From: CAZILN01 sp964540005
GTDB lineage: Bacteria; Bacteroidota; Bacteroidia; Bacteroidales; SM23-62
Assembly (NCBI GenBank): GCA_964540005.1
Contig: CAZILN010000270.1
Coordinates: forward strand, 1-27,238
Length of the DNA: 27,238 bases
Direction: 5' to 3'
The first letter of the stretch is position 1. The number at the start of each line of letters is the position of its first letter. Shown piece after piece: positions 17,716 through 26,941 of the stretch. A program made the translations under genes and the position numbers. The notes under the pieces are model-generated. The model did no database searches, was not told where the DNA came from, and worked only from the letters and a program-made list of their open reading frames with translations.

Positions 17716-18142
17716 TGGTATGATGCAGCCATGGTTGGAATCATCCCGGCAGGATGGTATGACTGGACGACCAAGGCAATTGAACTGGATACCCCTTCCT
17801 TAAAAGATCTTAGACCCCTGCTGAAACAGGCACGGGATGCGGGGATGGGCCTGATAGGTATGAAAGCGGCCAGGTACCTGGCACCAATGACTGCCGCAGG
17901 TAAAGGGGACGAGACTGCCTTTGACAAATATTATGACCGGAAATTCCTCGAATCTCCCCTGAATCCTGCGAGCGCATTCCCCGCAGCTAGCGGCGAGGAG
18001 CTTCAATCCCTATCAGCGTTCCTATGTATATGTGCTGGAGAACGGACTGGATGTGGTGAATGCGGATATGCAGAATTTCACCCACCTGGAAGAGAATATT
18101 GAGGCAGCGGCCAATTCTGAAGAATATTTTGCAGGTTTATAA
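17716..18142 (+). pseudogene. 3' fragment of a second Tat aldo/keto reductase gene, interrupted
   Basis: This stretch matches 13129-13512 of the intact aldo/keto reductase. It begins at WYDAAMVGI and continues through GWYDWTTKAIE and FDKYYDRKFLESPLNP, with about seven changes in 84 residues. The 5' two thirds are missing at the IS junction. After ESPLNP a 43-bp insertion (17967-18009) shifts the frame; beyond it the original frame resumes as YQRSYVYVLENGLDVVNADM and ends EEYFAGL at TAA 18140-18142. Most DNA differences from the intact gene are silent, so the copy diverged as a working gene before it was broken. Confidence 0.9.
17967..18009 (+). repeat. 43-bp insertion with a REP-like imperfect palindrome and 5-bp flanking repeat
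   Basis: Aligning the broken reductase with the intact copy isolates a 43-bp extra segment. Its GC-rich core is an imperfect palindrome centred on GCTAGC (17986-17991), with arms near CCCCGC and GCGAGG. AATCC occurs just before it (17962-17966) and at its end (18005-18009), like a 5-bp target duplication around a 38-bp unit. Such short GC-rich palindromes resemble REP elements moved by REP-associated tyrosine transposases, though those do not normally make target duplications. I saw no second copy in the window. Confidence 0.6.
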
Positions 18143-18165
18143 TGGATGCCTGAAATTCCCAGGTT

Positions 18166-18876
18166 TCAACCCTTCCAGTTCTCAAGCCTATGTTTCAAAG
18201 TTTTCTCAGCTAACCTGAAATGTTTATGATTCAGGGTATAGACGAATACGTCATAGGTATAGGAACTTTCATTTTCGCCTGTTAACTTTATTACCGGAGG
18301 TTTCTTAAAATTGCACCAGGGTGAATTTGCAGTTTCATACTTGATTTTTTCCTCAATTTCCGGTTTTGGGATTTGTTTATCCAATAACAGGCGGATTGTA
18401 AATTCCTCCATGCCGTCCGGGGTGGTCATGCCGGTTAGTATATCCTGGTTCAGCCTTGTATTTGGAATTTTAATGACTTGTCCTTTATCGGAGGTAATTT
18501 CAATGTGTGTCAGGTGTAATGATTTGATCTGTCCTGAGATGGTTCCTATTTTTATGTAATCTCCCTGGTTCAGATCATTTTGCATTTTGAACAGAACACC
18601 GGCAAAAACATCCCTGAGAAAGAACCAGGTAATTAAACCCATTATAACCAGCCCCATGCCAGCTATTATGTACGGATAAAATACCCTGTCCTTGAATAGA
18701 ACTGCGGTTAGCCAGAAAACATAAACTACCCAGATTATATTCACGATAAACGGGTATACTTTATATACCTTTTCCCAGTAGGAATATCTGTGGATTATTT
18801 TATTCAGCAGAATCCTTGTGATTTTCAGAAATGCAAAAATCACAGTTCCAGTTATCAGTACTATTATTATTTTCAT
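18166..18876 (-). CDS. MscS-family mechanosensitive ion channel (small)
   Basis: A 236-residue inner-membrane protein. About three to four hydrophobic helices occupy residues 1-110 (IIIVLITGTVIFAFL, VYPFIVNIIWVVYVFWL, YIIAGMGLVIMGLITWF). The MscS beta domain follows with the motif NQGDYIKIGTISGQIKSLHL and then DKGQVIKIPNTRL, and a mixed C-terminal domain ends the protein. It would open on membrane tension to release solutes after hypo-osmotic shock. It is shorter than E. coli MscS (286 residues) but complete in layout. It lies downstream of the large transporter gene on the same strand, with its own 71-base leader. Context with transporters for K+, Na+ or Cl- supports an osmotic role. Confidence 0.88.
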   Translation of the reverse strand: MKIIIVLITGTVIFAFLKITRILLNKIIHRYSYWEKVYKVYPFIVNIIWVVYVFWLTAVLFKDRVFYPYIIAGMGLVIMGLITWFFLRDVFAGVLFKMQNDLNQGDYIKIGTISGQIKSLHLTHIEITSDKGQVIKIPNTRLNQDILTGMTTPDGMEEFTIRLLLDKQIPKPEIEEKIKYETANSPWCNFKKPPVIKLTGENESSYTYDVFVYTLNHKHFRLAEKTLKHRLENWKG

Positions 18877-18947
18877 GGTTCCATATTTATAACTGGTATC
18901 CGGTTATCCCGGAGCACCTGCCTAACCCACAGCTTCTGTACTTATAT

Positions 18948-21900
18948 TTACACTAATCCTTTACGTTTTATTACTTTTCTGACCAGGGGTTCCACGTAAG
19001 GGTTGATCAGTAAAAGCCCGTCAGGGCGCTCTTCAATGAGTCCCGTCCGTATCAGTGAATTTACGATCTCCTGCGTAAAATGAGATTCTATACCCAGTAT
19101 CTTTTCCAGTTTGCCGTATGGCATCCGCTTGTGAAGTGCCAACTGCACCAATACCACCAGGGAGTCCTCATCCAGATTTTCAATTGGCTGAATATCAATA
19201 TTTTTAGGCACCCCGATATAAATGGTTCCAGCCGTCACTTTTTCTATATTGGCCAGCCATTGATACAGAACTGTTCCAGGGTTCCCGTCTGATTGATCGA
19301 AATACCTGTTAAAGAGCCTTGCAAGGGCAATTTCAGAAATATGTTCTTCCTCCCTTTTCTGCACCCTGAATTTCAAACCGCTTGACCTGTGCCGGCGCAG
19401 GACCATTTCTTTCAGTTCTTCCGAGATAAACGGCTGACAGTAGATAATACTTATGAAATGGCTATCCATTGTACATATTCCGTTGATCAGATCATAGGTA
19501 AATGGATTCATATTAATAATAAACAGGCATTTGAAATTAAATGTACCAATCAGGTCCAGGATCAATTTTATGATTTCTAAACCCTGTTCCGACCTTTCCC
19601 ACCACAGTTCAAGGTCGTGTATTACGAGCACTGAGCCATATGGCAGGGTATCGATTATTTCATGGATGCCCGTTGTTAAACCTGTGGATTTCTGCAGCTG
19701 AGCCAGGAAATCCTCCTTTAACACCGAACCACCCGGTACCGGGAAAATATGGTGTACTTTATCCTCATTTAAATGAAGCCTGGTAACATATTTACACAAA
19801 GTTGTTTTTCCCGCATTTCGCTCACCCAACAGCATAATGCCTCCCTTTACTCCGGTATGAAACCGTTTGATCGCTTTTTCAAACTGTGCTTCCTCTGTGG
19901 TCATGCTGATCCAGAAATCATCCGTTATGCTTGATTTCCCGCTGAAAAGATTTTTGTAATAATGGGGGAGAGCTTTAATAACTTCCGGTCTTGGGACTAC
20001 CGTATCAATAAGATCAAGGATCCCCTCGTTTTTTGAAGACGGGTCTTTATCGCTGATTAATTGCCGGGCCAATAATATACCCTCACTCCTTGAATAGAGC
20101 AAACGGGCCCATTTTCTTTTAATAAGATCTTTGATGAACAGGTAGGAAAGCTTGAATTTTGACTTGACCAGTCTGCCCTGATAGTCGATACTGAACCTGG
20201 AATATTCTTCCACCCTGTCCTTAACCTTGTAGGATGACAGGGTATCGAAGGTTTCGTCCAGCTTTTTACTCATAGCCGGGATCAGGCTGTGTTTAAGCCC
20301 GATGATTTTTTCTTCTTCTTTGGTGAGCCTGGCAAGGGTTTCATCCCTGATATGGTCAATTATATCCGGTCTGTCTTCTGTTTCGGAGCTTATGTTTTCC
20401 AGGTTGAACCGTGCCAGGCTCAGCAGGTCATTTAAAATGTATATGCTGCCTTGTAAGGATTCCATGGTTTTACCCAGCAAATCATTGACCGATCCTATCA
20501 GTCGGGTTTCAAGGACATATCCCGTGATTTTACGGATCGGAAGGGTAATGACTTCAACATTGTCCGAATTTTCCAGCTTATTCCCTGTAATTGTGGTTTC
20601 AGCGAGTGAAAGGGTTTCGGGTAAATCATTTTCGAGTATCCCGAATTCTGCAGTGATGGTTTCAAAACCCGAAATTAAATGAAAATGATCCTCTGCCGAT
20701 ATAATGGAAAGTTTCAGGCCTTGAATAGCTGATAAGTCTTCACTGATCCGGCCAAGATTGTTTTTTATCTCAGCCAGTTCCTTTAACAGGCCTAATTCGA
20801 TTTCCTGGATAAATACATTTTCAAATTCACCGAATTTGTCTTTGATCCTGTTTTTATAGGATTGCATTGACAGGTCCAGGTAAATTTTATTAAAATAGTT
20901 CGACGAATTGTTATACCACAATTCTGAAAAAGAAGAGATTCTCAGCAGGACGGATTTATCGGATCTTTTACTGCCCCGTTTTTTTGAAACAATTCTATCG
21001 GTATCGATTCTTTCAAGGTCATTTATCAGCAACTGGAGATTTTTCCTGTATTCTGCGAACAACCTCTTCCGGCTAAGCTCTTTCAGTCCTGATATTTCTG
21101 ATTCGAAACCGGAAATCTTTTCAACAAATTGTTTTTCAATTTCCTGGATCCCGGCTCTTGAAAATTCTTTTGCATTGATCTTTCTTTCAATTACTCCCAA
21201 CTGCTCATCAACAGATATAAACAAAGGTCTTAACCCGGAAAAGACTGCTTCCAGTTCACCCGAAAACTTATCCAGCAGTTCATGAAGAAAGAAATACCGC
21301 GTACTTCTCAGGTAATGCCCGGCAACATTCTTATATCTGATTTTAACCGGTATGGAGGTTCTGGCGAATGGGTGGAGGATTTTTTTTCTGGTTTTATACC
21401 ACCTGAGTGCTGCATTATCTGCCCTGCGTATCTTAAAGTCCGTTTTATCATAGTTGACCGCTAAATGATGCGGGAATTTCAACAGATCCTGTTCAAGCCT
21501 GTCAATATACCAGCTGATACCATCTTCAAAGGCATTCTTCTGTATGGTAAGTTTTTCATTCAGCAGTTTCTCAAGTATTCTCTTTGAATGATAGTAGAAT
21601 TCGTTTTTAGTTTTCACCAGTGCCCGGTTCCTTCTGTGCAAATCATTATATTTTAAAAGCTTATCCAGGTTTTCAGTGATACTTCCAATCAGTGGTTTTA
21701 ATTCATTAATGAAGTTGTGGCTTTCCGTAAGAGAGGGGAGAAAGGCTTTCTCATATAGCTTTTCCAGAACTTTTTGCCCGTTAAAATCAATTTTTGCAAT
21801 GTCGTCGTTGATCACCTGGTATTTTGTCAGAATCAGCTGTGGTAACACAAGCGGTAAGTCAGCTGCATCCTGCAATCCAATTTGAGGAGCATCAATTCCC

Positions 21901-24050
21901 AGGCTTACTTCTTCAAACTGGTGACCTGCTTTAATCAGTAATAAAGATCCAAGGGTTTGTTTAAGCGTATTAACTTCATTGTACACATGCTCAAACTGTT
22001 CATGTGCCTGGGATGAGAAACCCAAAATGGTCAGGTCGGTTTCTGCCGATTCCTTTTTCACAATATCTTCCCAGGAGTACCCGTCAATGCTGTTGTCGAT
22101 CACCATTACTTCCATGTTCACCCTGTAACGGTCAATGGTTTCATTCAGGATTTTATGCGCTTTCTCAATTAATGTCTTATGGTTTATGACTGCAAGCAGA
22201 CGGACTTTGGCATCTTTCCAGTCACCTGAAGATGTAATATGGCGAATGATATTTATGGCAAAAACCAGATTCCGGTCACTGCCTTTCCACCAGATATCAA
22301 TAGTTTTATAGTTACCAAACCGGCGCGCGCGGTCATAATTTAAAAAAATGGAACCAATGTTATTCCTGTCGAAAATTGCAACTAATCTTTCAAATTGATC
22401 CCTTCTGTCCGTTTTCCTGGACCAGCCCATTAATACAGTATTGGGTTCTACGCCGGTAAATCCGTATACCCTCACAATTTCATCCATTCCTGAACATATA
22501 TCGGGACAACTGTGTTTATAGTAATTCAAATCTTTTTGATCTGTTTCCCAGTTCATGCGGGGGTACTGGTTTTCGACTTGGGCTTCATTCATCACTTCGA
22601 GTTCAAAGCCCGTTATCATTCCCAGGGTACCGGTAAGGGAGTTGCCCATTTCAACAAGATAGGGCCGTTCTGTTTCATTTCCTGCGAACATGATTATGTT
22701 CGGACGCCAGTTTCGGGCCTGAACATGAATCTTATTAAGCCGCTTAATCCCGGTTTTAACGAGCGAGGCCCAGACACTGCTCCAGGCATCGCCTCCTTCC
22801 AGTGAAAGTTGTTTTCTTTTTATGAATAGAAACAATAAACCCAAAATGATTGTGGCTCCAATCAAAGCAAGAAAATCAAGCTGGATCATAACCAGTATAC
22901 AGGCCGCAGCCCCTATAAGGCTAACCCAGGCAGGGGCTCTGAAAGATGGCCTGAAATCAGCACTGGTGGCTGCTTCAAATGCAGCACTCAGATTCAGGAA
23001 CCCATAGGTAGTAATGAAAAATATGGATACAATGCGTGCAATGACATTCAGATCACCTATCATAATCCCCGATTCAGCAATCAGGAAAGTCAGCAGCAAA
23101 GCATTTCTGGGTTCATTGGCAGAAACAGTTCCTTTTGCAAAAAATTTTGGTGTAATTTTATCGATGGCCGTTGCCTGAAGTATCCTTGGAGCCGCCAGGA
23201 TGCTTCCCAGAGCAGACGACAGGGTGGCACCCCAGATGCCGGCAACAACCAGTTGAGGTACACGAGAAATTTTCAGGAGTATGTCAGGATCGTTCGCCAG
23301 TGCATCAGCCTGAACAGTATGACCAAGGAAGAAAATCAGACCTATGTATACAATCAGTCCTAAAATAATGGCAGCTATCGTACCGACCGGGATTGATTTT
23401 TTCGGATCCTTCAGATCTCCCGACATCGACACACCTGCTTCAAATCCTGTTACTGCCGGGAAAAATATCCCGAACAGTACCATAAGAGGAACGGTGGAAC
23501 CTTTATTAAATAAGTTGGCCCCGGCTGGCGCAAACTCATGGTTCCCGAAAAAGACGGAGAGCAGCGCAAGGGAAATGGCCGCCATGATCAGGTATTGGGA
23601 CTTAATTGCAAGAGAAGTGCTTATGAAAGTAATAATGGTAACGGTAAATAAGATTAAACTTCCTGCCAGCCTTATATTACCAATATTTACAGGAAACCCC
23701 CAGAAACCCAGAAAACTTTCGGCAAATCCTATCAGATAGAGGCTGACACTGAATGACAGCCCGACAAAAAGTGCCAGGCCGAGCGTGCCTCCGATGGGTA
23801 ATCCAAGACTTCGGGAAATAATATAATAGGTACCTCCGGCTTTCACTTTCTTATCAGTAGCAATAGATGAAACACTTAAACCGGTAGTGATAGATATTAT
23901 GTGTGCGATCACTATTATGCCCAGGGTTGCCCATATTCCTGCCTGCCCGACGATCATCGGTAAGCGCAAGAACATGATCACCCCGAGAATAGTGAGGATT
24001 GAAGGGGTGAATACCCCTCCAAAAGTCCCGAACTTATTTGATTTGGCCAT
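18948..24050 (-). CDS. cation-chloride cotransporter (SLC12-like) fused to a long helical region and a C-terminal P-loop ATPase
   Basis: A single 1700-residue frame. Residues 1 to about 408 form an APC-superfamily transporter close to cation-chloride cotransporters: KFGTFGGVFTPSILTILGV, LRLPMIVGQAGIWATLG, KAGGTYYIISRSLGLPIGG, GVSMSGDLKDPKKSIP. Residues about 446-730 resemble the SLC12 cytosolic domain (NWRPNIIMFAGNETERP, GVEPNTVLMGW). About 740-1330 is charged and mostly helical, with coiled-coil character. About 1385-1570 is an NTPase: Walker A GERNAGKTT at 1409-1417 and Walker B SVLVIHDLE with D1479. About 1610-1700 looks like a winged helix (YGKLEKILGIESHFTQEIVN). It probably moves Na+/K+/Cl- across the inner membrane, with the ATPase acting as sensor or regulator; that coupling is inference. 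No frameshift or internal stop is seen. Confidence 0.88.
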   Translation of the reverse strand: MAKSNKFGTFGGVFTPSILTILGVIMFLRLPMIVGQAGIWATLGIIVIAHIISITTGLSVSSIATDKKVKAGGTYYIISRSLGLPIGGTLGLALFVGLSFSVSLYLIGFAESFLGFWGFPVNIGNIRLAGSLILFTVTIITFISTSLAIKSQYLIMAAISLALLSVFFGNHEFAPAGANLFNKGSTVPLMVLFGIFFPAVTGFEAGVSMSGDLKDPKKSIPVGTIAAIILGLIVYIGLIFFLGHTVQADALANDPDILLKISRVPQLVVAGIWGATLSSALGSILAAPRILQATAIDKITPKFFAKGTVSANEPRNALLLTFLIAESGIMIGDLNVIARIVSIFFITTYGFLNLSAAFEAATSADFRPSFRAPAWVSLIGAAACILVMIQLDFLALIGATIILGLLFLFIKRKQLSLEGGDAWSSVWASLVKTGIKRLNKIHVQARNWRPNIIMFAGNETERPYLVEMGNSLTGTLGMITGFELEVMNEAQVENQYPRMNWETDQKDLNYYKHSCPDICSGMDEIVRVYGFTGVEPNTVLMGWSRKTDRRDQFERLVAIFDRNNIGSIFLNYDRARRFGNYKTIDIWWKGSDRNLVFAINIIRHITSSGDWKDAKVRLLAVINHKTLIEKAHKILNETIDRYRVNMEVMVIDNSIDGYSWEDIVKKESAETDLTILGFSSQAHEQFEHVYNEVNTLKQTLGSLLLIKAGHQFEEVSLGIDAPQIGLQDAADLPLVLPQLILTKYQVINDDIAKIDFNGQKVLEKLYEKAFLPSLTESHNFINELKPLIGSITENLDKLLKYNDLHRRNRALVKTKNEFYYHSKRILEKLLNEKLTIQKNAFEDGISWYIDRLEQDLLKFPHHLAVNYDKTDFKIRRADNAALRWYKTRKKILHPFARTSIPVKIRYKNVAGHYLRSTRYFFLHELLDKFSGELEAVFSGLRPLFISVDEQLGVIERKINAKEFSRAGIQEIEKQFVEKISGFESEISGLKELSRKRLFAEYRKNLQLLINDLERIDTDRIVSKKRGSKRSDKSVLLRISSFSELWYNNSSNYFNKIYLDLSMQSYKNRIKDKFGEFENVFIQEIELGLLKELAEIKNNLGRISEDLSAIQGLKLSIISAEDHFHLISGFETITAEFGILENDLPETLSLAETTITGNKLENSDNVEVITLPIRKITGYVLETRLIGSVNDLLGKTMESLQGSIYILNDLLSLARFNLENISSETEDRPDIIDHIRDETLARLTKEEEKIIGLKHSLIPAMSKKLDETFDTLSSYKVKDRVEEYSRFSIDYQGRLVKSKFKLSYLFIKDLIKRKWARLLYSRSEGILLARQLISDKDPSSKNEGILDLIDTVVPRPEVIKALPHYYKNLFSGKSSITDDFWISMTTEEAQFEKAIKRFHTGVKGGIMLLGERNAGKTTLCKYVTRLHLNEDKVHHIFPVPGGSVLKEDFLAQLQKSTGLTTGIHEIIDTLPYGSVLVIHDLELWWERSEQGLEIIKLILDLIGTFNFKCLFIINMNPFTYDLINGICTMDSHFISIIYCQPFISEELKEMVLRRHRSSGLKFRVQKREEEHISEIALARLFNRYFDQSDGNPGTVLYQWLANIEKVTAGTIYIGVPKNIDIQPIENLDEDSLVVLVQLALHKRMPYGKLEKILGIESHFTQEIVNSLIRTGLIEERPDGLLLINPYVEPLVRKVIKRKGLV

Positions 24051-24160
24051 GAATCATGAATTAACTGTCAGCTGCAGTAGTAAATTTAGACTATTTTTCA
24101 TTAAAATATCACAGGTTATAATTGTTTGTGTTCATTTTACCGGGATGCTGTGTAATTTAT

Positions 24161-24168
24161 TAAATTTG
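24161..24168 (+). promoter_or_regulatory. candidate -7 promoter element for the antiporter
   Basis: TAAATTTG matches the Bacteroidota -7 consensus TAnnTTTG and lies 64 bases before the antiporter start, within the 181-base divergent gap. No good TTTG at the expected -33 spacing was found (a TTTG at 24125-24128 is too far), so the call is weak. Confidence 0.3.
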
Positions 24169-24231
24169 AGAAAATAAGACAGAGAGGCTACGCTGAAAAG
24201 TAGTCAGTACATTTTAAAGATAACTGAAATA

Positions 24232-25506
24232 ATGGGATCTTTCAATCCTTACCTGGGCATAATAGCAATTTGTGTTATTATAATTTTTTCGTATAATTTC
24301 AGTCTTATCTCAAAGTACACCGGCATCCCCAGCGTACTTTTATTGATCGGGCTCGGAATTGCCATCAATCAAGGCCTTCTGTCATTAAACATTGAATCAG
24401 GAGAAAAAATAGCAGACATCCTGGAAATAGTTGGTATTGTCGGGTTGATCATGATTGTCCTTGAAGCAACCCTCGAACTCGAACTGAAAAGGGAAAAAAT
24501 TTCCCTGATTTTAAAATCCTTTTTTGTCGCGTTTCTTGCCCTGTTCCTGACCTCCTTTTCAATAGCATATATAATTTACAGTTTTATTGTCAGGGACTTA
24601 TTTACAGCTATGCTTTATGCAGTGCCGCTGTCGATTATGAGCAGTGCGATCATTATCCCCAGCGTATCGGGATTAGTAAAAAGCAAAAAGGATTTTTTAG
24701 TATATGAGAGTGCCTTCTCCGATATTCTGGGGATCATGCTTTTTTATTTATTGCTTGGCAATGCCGATACTCCTGCAATCGGAGGCATTATTCTGAATGT
24801 GACCGTAAATATTATCAGCACTGTTGTTCTGGCTGTTGTGGCAAGTTATTTCCTGGTATGGCTTTTACAGCGTATCACTTCTCAGGTTAAATTGATTCTG
24901 CTGATCTCGGTGCTTGTTTTGTTGTTCGCTGCTGCCAAAATGCTTCATCTGTCATCTCTGGTAATCATCCTGATTTTCGGGCTGGTCCTTAATAATTATC
25001 AAGTATTTTTTAAAGGGAAATTAAGATCATGGATCAGTGAAGAAAGGCTTAAGCCGGTAAAGAAGGATTTTCATTTGATTACAAAGGAGGCAGCCTTCCT
25101 GATCCGGACATTTTTCTTTGTCCTTTTTGGTATCAGCCTTGAACTGACTGACCTGTTGGTTTTAAATGATGCCCTGATCAGCATTGGTATCATTGCTTCA
25201 ATTATAGTGGTCAGGTTCATTTGCCTGAAACTTTTCCGGATGAAGCATATAGTGCCCGAGCTGTTTGTTGCACCCAGGGGATTGATTACCATATTACTTT
25301 TTTTCGGCATCCCTGCCTCCTACAAGTTTGCAGGCTTTAGTCCGGGTATCTTATTATACACTATCATAATTTCCAGTGTTATCATGGCAGTGGCACTGGT
25401 TGTGAAAGGCAAAGAAAAAGAAAGATTTCAGGTGTTGAGCTTCGATAACTGGGATGAACTTGACAGGGAAATAAATGAGTTAGGCGACACCAATACCGGG
25501 AAGTAA
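24232..25506 (+). CDS. cation:proton antiporter (CPA family, NhaP-like)
   Basis: A 424-residue inner-membrane protein with about 12 hydrophobic segments across residues 1-390. SKYTGIPSVLLLIGLGIAI is the usual N-terminal CPA block. YESAFSDILGIML (E159, D164) matches the ion-binding ES-xxx-D helix of CPA1 exchangers, and VAPRGLITILLFFGIP matches a later conserved helix. Its hydrophilic tail is only about 30 residues, without RCK/TrkA domains. It probably exchanges Na+ or K+ for H+. It diverges from the large transporter-ATPase gene across 181 bases that must hold both promoters, and converges on the aspartokinase gene. Ion specificity cannot be read from sequence. Confidence 0.85.
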   Translation: MGSFNPYLGIIAICVIIIFSYNFSLISKYTGIPSVLLLIGLGIAINQGLLSLNIESGEKIADILEIVGIVGLIMIVLEATLELELKREKISLILKSFFVAFLALFLTSFSIAYIIYSFIVRDLFTAMLYAVPLSIMSSAIIIPSVSGLVKSKKDFLVYESAFSDILGIMLFYLLLGNADTPAIGGIILNVTVNIISTVVLAVVASYFLVWLLQRITSQVKLILLISVLVLLFAAAKMLHLSSLVIILIFGLVLNNYQVFFKGKLRSWISEERLKPVKKDFHLITKEAAFLIRTFFFVLFGISLELTDLLVLNDALISIGIIASIIVVRFICLKLFRMKHIVPELFVAPRGLITILLFFGIPASYKFAGFSPGILLYTIIISSVIMAVALVVKGKEKERFQVLSFDNWDELDREINELGDTNTGK

Positions 25507-25535
25507 AGCAAACCATAAAATCACCACATCCGGCA

Positions 25536-26915
25536 CTAGAGGCAGAGGGCCTCGTTCAGGGCAATGATGGCCTTTTTATAATCTTCCCGCCTGATAATAA
25601 ACTGCATATTCACCTGTTTCAGTGACTGGGAAACTGCCTCAATGTTGATGTTGTTATGATACAGTGCCGTTGTTGCCTTGGACAGGGCACCCGGCATGGC
25701 AATGTTGGTACCCAGGGCACTGACTATGGCCACCTCCTTATCGGTTACTTCGAAGTATTTATCCTTCAGTTCATTGATCAGTTCATCGCTCCGGTCCTTT
25801 TCCCAGATGGCCATAGTTATCGAATTGGCATTGGTTGATTTAAGGATATAACTTATCCGGTAACGCTCAAGGATCTTCATAATGTTCAGATCAAATCCCA
25901 CCTGTCCGACCATCGATGGATCATGAACCTCAATGGCGATCACCTTGTCCGTCCCTGTAATGATCTCAACCTTTGATTCCTTCCCTATATAATCCCTGGT
26001 GATAAGAGTACCCGGGTGTTCGGGCTCAAATGTATTCTTGATCCTGATATTGATACCAGCCATCTCCAGGGGTTTTGAGGCTTTGGGGTGTATAGCCTCC
26101 ATCCCTATATCAGCCAGCTGGTCGGCCACATTGTAATTGGTCAGTCCGACAGGTATGGATTTTTCAATGCCAACCATATTCGGATCAGCTGTTGACAGGT
26201 GGAACTCCTTGTGGATGACGGCTTCCTCTGCCTTTACCTCTACCGCTATTTTGCTGAAGGTGACCTCCGAATAGCCCCGGTCAAATTCACGCATAATTCC
26301 TTCGGTCCCTTTGGTATATCCGGTGACTACAGAGATAGTCCTGGAAGGATCAATCCCTGCAAAGGCCTTATGGATGCGTTCATCTATGGTCAAGAATTCG
26401 GCATCATGAAATCCGCAGAGATCAACAAAATTCGCATTGATCCCATTATTCTCGAGGATGTTCACCGAGTTGAATGCCGAATGCGCCTCGCCGATAGAGG
26501 CCAGGATTTCCCGGGCAGCCAGCAGTATGTTCTTTTTATTAACGTAGCCTGAAGCCAGCACTTCTGCCAGGCTGTTAAGGTAATTCCTGGATTGCTCTAT
26601 CCGGTCTGTAATAAACTCCCTGGCTTTTTCCTGATCCAGCAGTATATCAGAAAATTCATTGTTTATGGTTATGAGTTTTTCAAGCAGGGTATCCAGAGCG
26701 GCCTTATAGTCCTCGGAATTGACAAACCTGTCGTATATGCCCGGTTCGCCTGTTTTCTTGTGCTCCAGCAGCCAGTTGGTCACCCCGCTGTAAGCCGAAA
26801 CTACGAAGATCCTGTTATAATACTCGTCCTTGCTGCGTCCGCCGATGATAATATTCTCCAGTACATCTCCGAATTTGGACATGGACGTCCCGCCGATTTT
26901 TTCTACTGTAAGCAT
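25536..26915 (-). CDS. aspartate kinase, resembling the ectoine-associated Ask_Ect type
   Basis: A 459-residue cytoplasmic enzyme that phosphorylates L-aspartate to start the aspartate family pathway. The N-terminus reads TVEKIGGTSMSKFGDVLEN, with Ile in place of the usual Phe of KFGGTS. FVVSAYSGVTNWLLEHKKTG follows. Both features recall Ask_Ect, the specialised aspartokinase of ectoine operons. Two ACT domains close the protein (about 315-380 and 390-459, e.g. EVAIVSALGTNIAMPGALSK). No ectA, ectB or ectC gene is in the window, so an ectoine role is only suggested by resemblance and by the osmotic neighbours. A diverged 3' fragment of a paralogue lies at 16612-16702. Confidence 0.88.
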   Translation of the reverse strand: MLTVEKIGGTSMSKFGDVLENIIIGGRSKDEYYNRIFVVSAYSGVTNWLLEHKKTGEPGIYDRFVNSEDYKAALDTLLEKLITINNEFSDILLDQEKAREFITDRIEQSRNYLNSLAEVLASGYVNKKNILLAAREILASIGEAHSAFNSVNILENNGINANFVDLCGFHDAEFLTIDERIHKAFAGIDPSRTISVVTGYTKGTEGIMREFDRGYSEVTFSKIAVEVKAEEAVIHKEFHLSTADPNMVGIEKSIPVGLTNYNVADQLADIGMEAIHPKASKPLEMAGINIRIKNTFEPEHPGTLITRDYIGKESKVEIITGTDKVIAIEVHDPSMVGQVGFDLNIMKILERYRISYILKSTNANSITMAIWEKDRSDELINELKDKYFEVTDKEVAIVSALGTNIAMPGALSKATTALYHNNINIEAVSQSLKQVNMQFIIRREDYKKAIIALNEALCL

Positions 26916-26941
26916 AATACTCTTGTTTTGAGATCAGGGAA

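Noticed and set aside
23344..23739. 131-codon plus-strand open frame inside the transporter gene
   Set aside because: It is opposite the conserved membrane region of the cotransporter and shows no independent evidence of coding.
25539..25553. Small GAGGC...GCCTC hairpin at the antiporter/aspartokinase convergence
   Set aside because: The 5-bp stem lies in the aspartokinase coding end and has no T-run, so it is not a credible terminator.
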